Assembly: GCA_037042185.1 (NCBI GenBank)
Contig: JAXQJY010000025.1
Location: 620,001-684,000 of the forward strand
Direction: 5' to 3'
DNA from: Sordariomycetes sp. S80-01Y
Lineage: Eukaryota > Ascomycota > Sordariomycetes
DNA length: 64,000 bases
Shown: positions 57,315 through 64,000 of the stretch, piece by piece
Numbering within the stretch: position 1 is the stretch's first letter
How the letters are laid out: every line of letters starts with the position of its first letter
Position numbers and translations under genes: made by a program
Notes under the pieces: generated by a model
What the model was told of the DNA's origin: nothing
Databases searched by the model: none
What the model saw: the letters and a program-made list of their open reading frames with translations, nothing else

Positions 57315-60300
57315 GATGGATGAGGGCGCAATGGGGAGGTGTTGCTGGAGGTGAAGCTCGAATTGAGGTCGTCGGTACGATTCTTTGCCAGGCCGCAAAC
57401 CACGGCTCGGCTAGCGGGAAAATCCGGCCATATCACGTGAGCCAGCACCTCACCTCCTCAGGCTGGCACCCGAGTCGCGCACATCCCATCGTGGAGAGCT
57501 TCGGTAGTACAAAGCACCTACGCGAATAATAAAAAGCAGCATCATGAAGGAGCTCCTGGTATATTTCAACTTTGAAACTCCCATGACATGTTCGGCGCCG
57601 GTACACACGCGCATTCAAACGCTAGACTGTTGTCTCGATGTCAGCGACAACAACGCATACAATAGGCCGCAGCGTCCTCCTGCATGCATGAAAGGTTAAA
57701 GCAATCGATCAGTTTCCTTTTTTTCGAAAAGCAATTAGCTGCTTCTGGTACTAGTGAGCCATGAAGGCGGGCGCAGGTAGCTTGCTCATCGCATCCGCCT
57801 CGCCACCATCATCACCACAGCCACGACTCAAGCAGTGACGCGATAACGAGCCGTAGTCCAGCGTCACTTTTTCTTCACTTCCAAGTTTGTCTGCTTGGTT
57901 TCCAAAGTCGGTGGTTATGCTGCAACTTGCAGATCACGTCAGTACTTACACGAACGGCCCCTGCAAGCATCGGCAGATAGCTATGTATGCTCACTCGAGG
58001 ACGCTGATAGAGGCGAAGATGCAATGTCCGTTGTAGATCTAAGCCCAGCTTTACAAGTGCCAACACATGGATAATGCAAATTATCCACCACAGCTCTCAA
58101 GTGACAACAGAGAACTCCGCAGCCATGCATCGGCGACCAACAAGCCAGCAGACCTGGAGGGACCTTGATGCGGGCCCCTTGACTCCCGAGCTGCCCGTCT
58201 TGCTTCAGCACAGTCGTCGAAAATCATCGGTGTGAATGTGCCAAAGCAGCTAAGTACCTTTCGTTTGACCAGAGGGAAGGGTGTGGCAATGTCCAACGCA
58301 TACGATGTAGACACCTTGCCGCTTTTCTCGCGAGCTCGTGAATCAAAAAGGTTTTTTTTTTCCTCTCCCGTCCACTCTTCTGCCCCGCGATACAGTATTC
58401 GGAGCACTGTCCGCAACCTTCAAGCAACCGCATGATAAAATCGCTCGGTGTGAGTGAATAGACGAGCCTAGGCCGGCCTGCGTGGCTGCTGGGTTCCACG
58501 GAATTTTCTAGCCAAAAGTCAATCGCCTTTGAAACGTCGACCCGTTCCTCGGCATGCGGACTCCGGGGTGTCCGTTTCCGGGCGCTGCCGTGTAAGTGTG
58601 AAGTTTGTGAGCGAGCCGCAGGGGGCCGAGTTTCCAGGTGTGATCGGTGTGTAAGTAATGGGGATAATTCAACTTGACGAGGTGCCTATGTGTCGTAGAC
58701 GTCTTGGATGAGAAATACGACACAATTCAAACCCGTTCTCTTATGCAGATGCGCCGATGCAAATTGGCGCCAGAGGAAGTCATTGTATTCAACGCAATTC
58801 CGAGGTGCTCCGATGCTGGAACCACCCATTTAATCAGAGCTTTGGCGGGCGAAGGCCACTATACTTGTCTTATTTGTGCTATCCTATATAATACAACACA
58901 ACCTCCGAACAGGATATGTCGGAATCCGAAAATAAGGAAAGGAGTCACACAGAGCCTCCATGCCGAGGGAAACACTGAAATCTAGAACCAGAATCGGAAA
59001 CCAGAATCGGAAATCACAGGGACTTAGGCGTAGGGTAGGCATCCGTTGAGGCATCGAATCACTGAGCACCGACAGAAGGGGTTATCATCCTCCCAACTAT
59101 GTACCTCTCGTAGCAAAGTAATGTTGGGGAATCAATTGAAGCTAACGGCAGTACTCACTATTTACGAACAACTGTTTTGTCGGCCATTCCCAACCTTAAA
59201 GAGTCGCTCTGTCCAATTATACGTGATACTTGGCAAGCTTGGTTGGAGCAGTCACACAACTTCAAGGTCACGTACGACCTCATAACGGCTTGTGGCGGCA
59301 CCTCTCTCGCCTAGAGCATGCAAAGCCGGCAACTCCATCGCGAGACATCACACACATACGATTTTCGGTGTCCTCTCAAGGTCACGGAATCACCACGGGG
59401 ACACCATCCAGCGGAACGCACACTTGACGTCGAGCCTTACATCAGCTTGGCATTTACGAGCTCACGCCGAACCCGCCTCCTGGAAGCGGGGTTGTTGACT
59501 GATGGACCGAAGGTCGTGAAGGTTAAACGCGGGGTCCAAGGTCTTGTGACGAGGGTCTCAACCCGTATGCTGATAACGACGTCAAGCTGCTTAAGTCGAG
59601 CATTGTGGAGGGTTGTTGGAGCCCTGCCTATGGCTCTCCCGTGAAACTATTACCGAACAAGTGAGATGGCGTTGGGGCGTGTAAGTGGCTCGGCAGCAAG
59701 CGCTGACACTCCAGAGCATGTCAAGGAGCATCGTGACCTCCCTCGTTGGCTGTTGATGCTGATCGATGGACTGATCCGCTGCGTCTGGCTGCTTGGGCAA
59801 TGCACCACCTCTTTGACGATCAGCGACACATGTCGCGAAATACCGGCATCCGAAGCTGGTTGATCGTCGTAGCGCTTCAAGGGACTACTGAGACATGCGT
59901 CCGGCCGCCAAATCAAGGCCCGGCAGCTGTCCGTTACGCGGCCGGGAATGGACTCGTCGTCACTCCGCGTAGCTTCATCGAAGGCGCATCCAGCGATCTC
60001 GGTGGATCTGTGTTCTTATGCACAGCCGTGGCAAGGGCCTGTTTGTCAAGATAAGCTTGAGGAAGGATAATTAGAGGTGAAACGCGGTCGGCAGCGTAAG
60101 ATGCTACGTCAGCTTGTTCGCCCAGAGTTGGTCCTGGCCGTGGATTGGGTTGACCTTTTCTTAGGATAGATAGCATTACGCCCAGCACTACTCCGTAGTC
60201 GCTATGTCTTCCTAAATGTGCTGGACAAAGCAGGGCGGCGGGAAATTGTGACCGAAGACTGCAAGACGAGTCGGCAATCAGGACACCACCTCCAAAAGCT

Positions 60301-62074
60301 CAACATGTTGCGTTTCACCATTAGCTTTGGAAATGCTGCACCTGGGATGACAGAATCGCTGCTCAGCGCTGACTTGGATATTCCTCAAATCCATTTAATG
60401 CCATTCCTGGGTCGCGTTCCAAGGAACAAAGCCGGATGAATTGCCCTGCGTCGCGTTATTGACCGCCAAACCTCGGAATAAGTCTTGTTAATGTCTAATT
60501 AGTGGACGCAATGGCTTCAGGCTGGGGGACGATGTCCATTCGGTCATGGGGTCTTGTCGCCAGTATGAGGGAATTGTCGGTAGTGATGGGGGGGTTTCCC
60601 ATTATTGGCGTCCATCCAGGGTGCTGGTCACTTCTCTCATAAGGTCCGGTGGTGTCTCATGCAATGCAGCTGCAGCGACTCAAACGGGATGAAGCTGCTG
60701 TGGGGGCTTGTTGCTGTTGAGGTCCATGCCGCATGAAACGCGAGTCGTACCCAGGACATGATGAGTCCACACGGCGTGGGATATGTTTCTCTTGACGCGT
60801 TGACAAGCCCCCAATAGCCGGGCAACTGCCGCGTCGGACGGCGATCTTAATGTCAAAGCAGCGGCAAGACAACTGGCAGTGGCAGCGGTACCCGTTGACT
60901 CGCTGACGATGGACTTTCGGGGCGCCAAGGACCCGTCGTCAGGAGAAGTGGCATGCGGCCTACAGCGACGAGTCGCAGGTGTCAAATTTAGTGGGCATGT
61001 TGAAGGCGGTCTCATTTGGCTGGCCTCGCCCGCCATGCCAAGAAGTTCTGTCACTGCCCTGGCGTCGGCGCACAGTGTCGGCCTCTGTCGGCCGCTAGAT
61101 CTGGGTGGCTCATCCCCACTGAAAGAGCCCGAAGGACCCCCATGACAGTGTCCTACGCTTTCTGCGAGTCGGCATACACTGTGCGCGAGACCCGCCCTCT
61201 AGCGTCTTCTTCATTTTCAGCAGGCGCGACCCTCGGGAGACCGAGAAAATTATCTGACTCCTTGGCCAATGGCCACACTCCGTTTGCAAAGCGAGCCCCG
61301 CTGCAACCTCTCGAGGTTGTGGCACGTTGCTGTTGCGCTTGCGTCGCTCGTTCTTCACTGTCTGAATGGCCTCTGAGCCGGAACTGGGTCACGTAGGTAC
61401 GTACATCACTTTCAGACAGTGCAAGCGCACCGGAGAGGTGCTCCTGCCCACTGCCAGTGGTGGAAACCGCCCACCGCGTTTGCCCTCCCCAACTTTGCCC
61501 GGTATAATATCACCGTTCTCTTCGTTTCTCCCTTTTGATTCCCTTCTGCTTATATTGCTCCTTGGGTTGTCTCAGCCTCACTTATTTCTGGGTCAGTTGC
61601 TGCGAAGCAGGGCGAGGACTCCTCGTCTGGGTACCGTGCCCGCTGCCTTTTTCATCACTTCCCATTGACACCAGCACTGCGACACATATCCCTCGTACCT
61701 ACAGCCCTACTCGAGCCTTGTCGCGCAAAACCAAGTCAGCAGACAAAGGTCGTTGTTCTGAGTTCCAGTCAGCGAAAAGCAAGACAAAAAGGACTCTTGT
61801 GCAGCCCCCATCAAACTCTGCCTTGACCACCCGAATCGCCACCCACCCACTCCGCCGTTTCCATACCTGGCTCGCCCGGACGTCATCCGCCAAACGCCAA
61901 GCGACTCTGCCACCCTACGACTCTTTGACGCATTCCGCGGCCTAACGACTCCTTCGACCGTCCACCGATCCCGACCGACAGGCTGTGCCCCTGCGGCAAA
62001 CCAAGACCCTGATTTTTTTGAGTGACGCTTAGTCGTCAATCGCATCATCAGACACCACTCTTGGCCGACTTCAT

Positions 62075-62092
62075 ATGGTTCCTCCCTCCTGA
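62075..62092 (+). promoter_or_regulatory. Upstream ORF 1 before the DUF2457-like gene
   Basis: ATG followed by four codons and TGA in the presumed 5' leader of the gene at 62383. The extent of the leader is inferred from base composition only. Confidence 0.35.
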
Positions 62093-62153
62093 AACCTTCA
62101 TCCTGCCACACACACCCGACGCCCTCGACTTGCACAACTACGCCTTTCACAAG

Positions 62154-62174
62154 ATGTCGGTTTTTCAGTTATAG
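62154..62174 (+). promoter_or_regulatory. Upstream ORF 2 before the DUF2457-like gene
   Basis: ATG followed by five codons and TAG, 208 bases before the main ATG at 62383. Together with the first it may lower initiation at the main start. Confidence 0.35.
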
Positions 62175-62382
62175 CAACACCGTCCCCCAGGGACACGACG
62201 ATAGCGCTTCGATCACTGCGACGCCTTAGCATCGTCACAGGAACGCGCAATCACACCATAGTACCGAACGACATAACCAAACGCAATTCGACGAGCACTC
62301 GTCGATACCGCTATAGCTTGACAGCTGAACCTGAGACCGACCCGTCACTTGCGCATTTATATACGCGCGCACACTAGTCATT

Positions 62383-64000
62383 ATGGTCGGCTTACCCTCT
62401 ATCACATGGAAGGTGCCCGCCTGGGCTACCTCTACCTCAGAAGACGCCGAAGAGGTCGACGAGCCTCCAGAAACGCGTTCTGACCCTGCCAGCCCTCAGC
62501 GCTTTCGGAAGACGCCTGTTCGACGACCTAGCGAGCAGACGTCACTCCTGACCAAGGCTATCATGGGCCATACCGAAGATGGTCGCGAAGAACATTACTG
62601 GTCGCCCGAATCGCGCCGACGCCGTTCGATCACCAGCAATGTCAGTCTCGCTTCCACCGCAGATTTGACAAGCGACACAGGCTTCACTAGCCCTGCGCGC
62701 ACGAACACACCTAGCCCGCCAATTCCCGAGACTGTCACCGCAAGATTGCGAACTCCCGCTTTCCAGCCCAAGAACGTGTCGCTTGCGCCGCAAGTCGTGG
62801 ACAAACCCCTTCATCTTCAGGGCAACAATCAAGCCACTGGTGCAGAGGTCCCTCGCAAGCGATCGATACAGTTCGCTTGTGCAACAAAACCCTTGACGGA
62901 GAACAGCGCTTCCCGCCCCGCACCGTCAAGAGTACCATCCGCCCAGGAAGCTCCTCGCCGCCCATGCATCAAGTTTGCTTGCCCCCCTAAGCCCACTTGC
63001 ACTCAGGGCACCCCTCCTCGCCCTCATAAGATGCCTCCTCCACGTTCGCCCCGCTCGCCCAAGGCCACCCGGAAATCACAGTCTCCTTCGACACCTCGGA
63101 AGTCAACGACCGCATCCCCAGCTACACCCCGTCCCTCGAGCAGTCACAAGAAGTCCACCGCTGTCACACCTCGACCCAAATACCTCCGGGCCAACTCCAA
63201 CGACCTCGGGGCCGATGGCTCTCAATTTCACGAGTTTGCCTGTGAACGGTCGCGCGAGGACGATTGGATCCGTCATGACGATTGCGCTGCTAAGTGTAAG
63301 CTCACCATTGACGATACCCTTACAAAGGAGAATGAGATCCGTCGAATTGCCAAGGAGGCTGAAGAGGAAGCTGAGTTGGAAGACGAGGAGGATGAAGCTG
63401 TCTTGGACGAAGACGACGAGGATCTGGATGAAGACGAAGAGGATGCCGACGAAAACAATGACGAAGATGACGAAGATGAGGATGACGACGAAGACGAGTA
63501 TTCTCTCTCTGAAGGCTACCACACCGATGAGGAGACCGGATTCGCTTCCTCAGACGAATCCGACGCCGAGGAAGATGGTAACATGACTCTCTGGACCCTC
63601 AGCAAGAGCCCTACCGTCCGTCCCAGCACGATCAGGCCTTTAACTCGTCGCACGTCCTTGACCGAGCAACAATCGGATTCTTCAAGCACCTCGACTGGTC
63701 ATCGACGCCGGTCCAAGATGCAGCGCATCAAACCCCATGAAACTCCAGACCTGCCTGACAGCACTGATTTCGTCTGCGGCACACTGGATGAAGACCGTCC
63801 TCTCGAAGAGGCTTACCTATCGCAAATTGCCGCCCGCCGCAATGAGAAGCTTCGCGTCATCCCCCAAGATATCGACCCTAGCTTCCCCACATCCGAACCT
63901 GAGGACGAAGAAGATGAAGACATCTACAACCCTGTTCACCACGAGAGCGACGATGAGGACTTCTTGGCAGGCGAGATGGAGGATATCCATCACGAGGCGG
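62383..64000 (+). CDS. Acidic DUF2457-like fungal protein (partial)
   Basis: The frame from ATG 62383 stays open to the window end (539 codons, 3' end missing). It begins MVGLPSITWKVPAWATSTSE and is basic and Ser/Pro/Thr-rich to about residue 270. It includes two similar short blocks, KRSIQFACATKP and RPCIKFACPPKPTC, and the SP-rich PPRSPRSPKATRKSQSP. A segment with paired Cys (HEFACERSREDDWIRHDDCA) follows. Then comes a long Glu/Asp run at residues about 325-375 with almost no other residues, followed by YSLSEGYHTDEETGFASSDES. This order of basic N-part, short conserved core and acidic middle is what I know of fungal DUF2457 proteins. Function is unknown; nuclear location is a guess from composition. 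Confidence 0.75.
   Translation, partial: MVGLPSITWKVPAWATSTSEDAEEVDEPPETRSDPASPQRFRKTPVRRPSEQTSLLTKAIMGHTEDGREEHYWSPESRRRRSITSNVSLASTADLTSDTGFTSPARTNTPSPPIPETVTARLRTPAFQPKNVSLAPQVVDKPLHLQGNNQATGAEVPRKRSIQFACATKPLTENSASRPAPSRVPSAQEAPRRPCIKFACPPKPTCTQGTPPRPHKMPPPRSPRSPKATRKSQSPSTPRKSTTASPATPRPSSSHKKSTAVTPRPKYLRANSNDLGADGSQFHEFACERSREDDWIRHDDCAAKCKLTIDDTLTKENEIRRIAKEAEEEAELEDEEDEAVLDEDDEDLDEDEEDADENNDEDDEDEDDDEDEYSLSEGYHTDEETGFASSDESDAEEDGNMTLWTLSKSPTVRPSTIRPLTRRTSLTEQQSDSSSTSTGHRRRSKMQRIKPHETPDLPDSTDFVCGTLDEDRPLEEAYLSQIAARRNEKLRVIPQDIDPSFPTSEPEDEEDEDIYNPVHHESDDEDFLAGEMEDIHHEA
63340..63500 (+). repeat. Acidic GA-rich low-complexity tract
   Basis: Coding GAG/GAC/GAA/GAT tract within the DUF2457-like gene, producing about 50 nearly consecutive Glu/Asp residues. 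The opposite strand reads as Ser-rich shadow frames only. Confidence 0.8.

Larger units (their letters stand above)
57315..62382. other. Long gene-poor region
   Basis: About 5 kb without a supportable gene. Every open frame is short, overlapping on both strands and lacking domains. From about 61500 the sequence becomes pyrimidine-rich with a TATAAT at 61503-61508. It probably forms the promoter and long leader of the DUF2457-like gene, with two short upstream ORFs at 62075 and 62154. Confidence 0.45.

Noticed and set aside
57315-61500. Numerous frames of 60-125 codons
   Set aside because: None has a domain, conserved-looking composition, or splice partners. No tRNA-like box A/box B pair was seen.

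Overview
The window comes from a filamentous ascomycete (Pezizomycotina), most likely a Sordariomycete. Genes are separated by GC-rich, pyrimidine-rich spacers. Introns are mostly 46-75 bp, with GTNNGT donors, CTRAC branch sites and YAG acceptors. The proteins (GH55 glucanase, two Zn2Cys6 regulators, DIP2/CPS1-type adenylating protein, DUF4045-like and DUF2457-like proteins) are typical of that group. No CRISPR, operon, insertion sequence or convincing tRNA was seen. Exon joins were read by hand from splice signals and reading frame.

Layout. 1.8-4.4 kb: secreted GH55 exo-beta-1,3-glucanase (+). 6.4-8.9 and 11.2-14.5 kb: two Zn2Cys6 transcription factors (-), the second not fully closable. 16.8-22.5 kb: DIP2/CPS1-type two-domain adenylate-forming protein (-). 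24.0-26.1 kb: fungal protein of unknown function (+). 27.6-29.4 kb: class II cAMP phosphodiesterase (+), convergent with a flavin-reductase-like protein (-, 29.65-30.6), which is divergent from long-form tRNase Z (+, 31.1-33.9). 34.4-35.1 kb: small unknown protein (+). 35.8-38.1 kb: LAMMER kinase (-). 40.1-41.3 kb: sideroflexin (-). 41.9-42.4 kb: decayed argininosuccinate lyase fragment (-). 43.5-45.7 kb: GNAT-domain protein (+). 46.2-47.0 kb: ARL2 GTPase (+). 47.7-52.5 kb: DUF4045/gelsolin-like protein (+), convergent with a low-complexity zinc-ribbon/coiled-coil protein (-, 52.95-56.1). 56.55-57.3 kb: ATP synthase delta (-). 62.4 kb to the edge: acidic DUF2457-like protein (+, cut by the window).

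Functional themes: cell-wall glucan hydrolysis, cAMP and kinase signalling, small-GTPase/tubulin and actin biology, mitochondrial functions (ATP synthase delta, sideroflexin, tRNase Z) and transcription control. The genes do not form a biosynthetic cluster.

Most interesting observation: three genes have coding frames interrupted by in-frame TAG codons, four in all (4216, 44370, and on the minus strand 55931 and 53270). The frame stays open and protein-like beyond each one. Three of the four TAGs sit in the loop of a short predicted hairpin. This fits the known sexual-stage A-to-I mRNA editing of Sordariomycetes, which turns UAG into UGG. Ordinary premature stops (RIP-like C-to-T changes, pseudogenisation) remain the main alternative, and RNA data are needed to decide.
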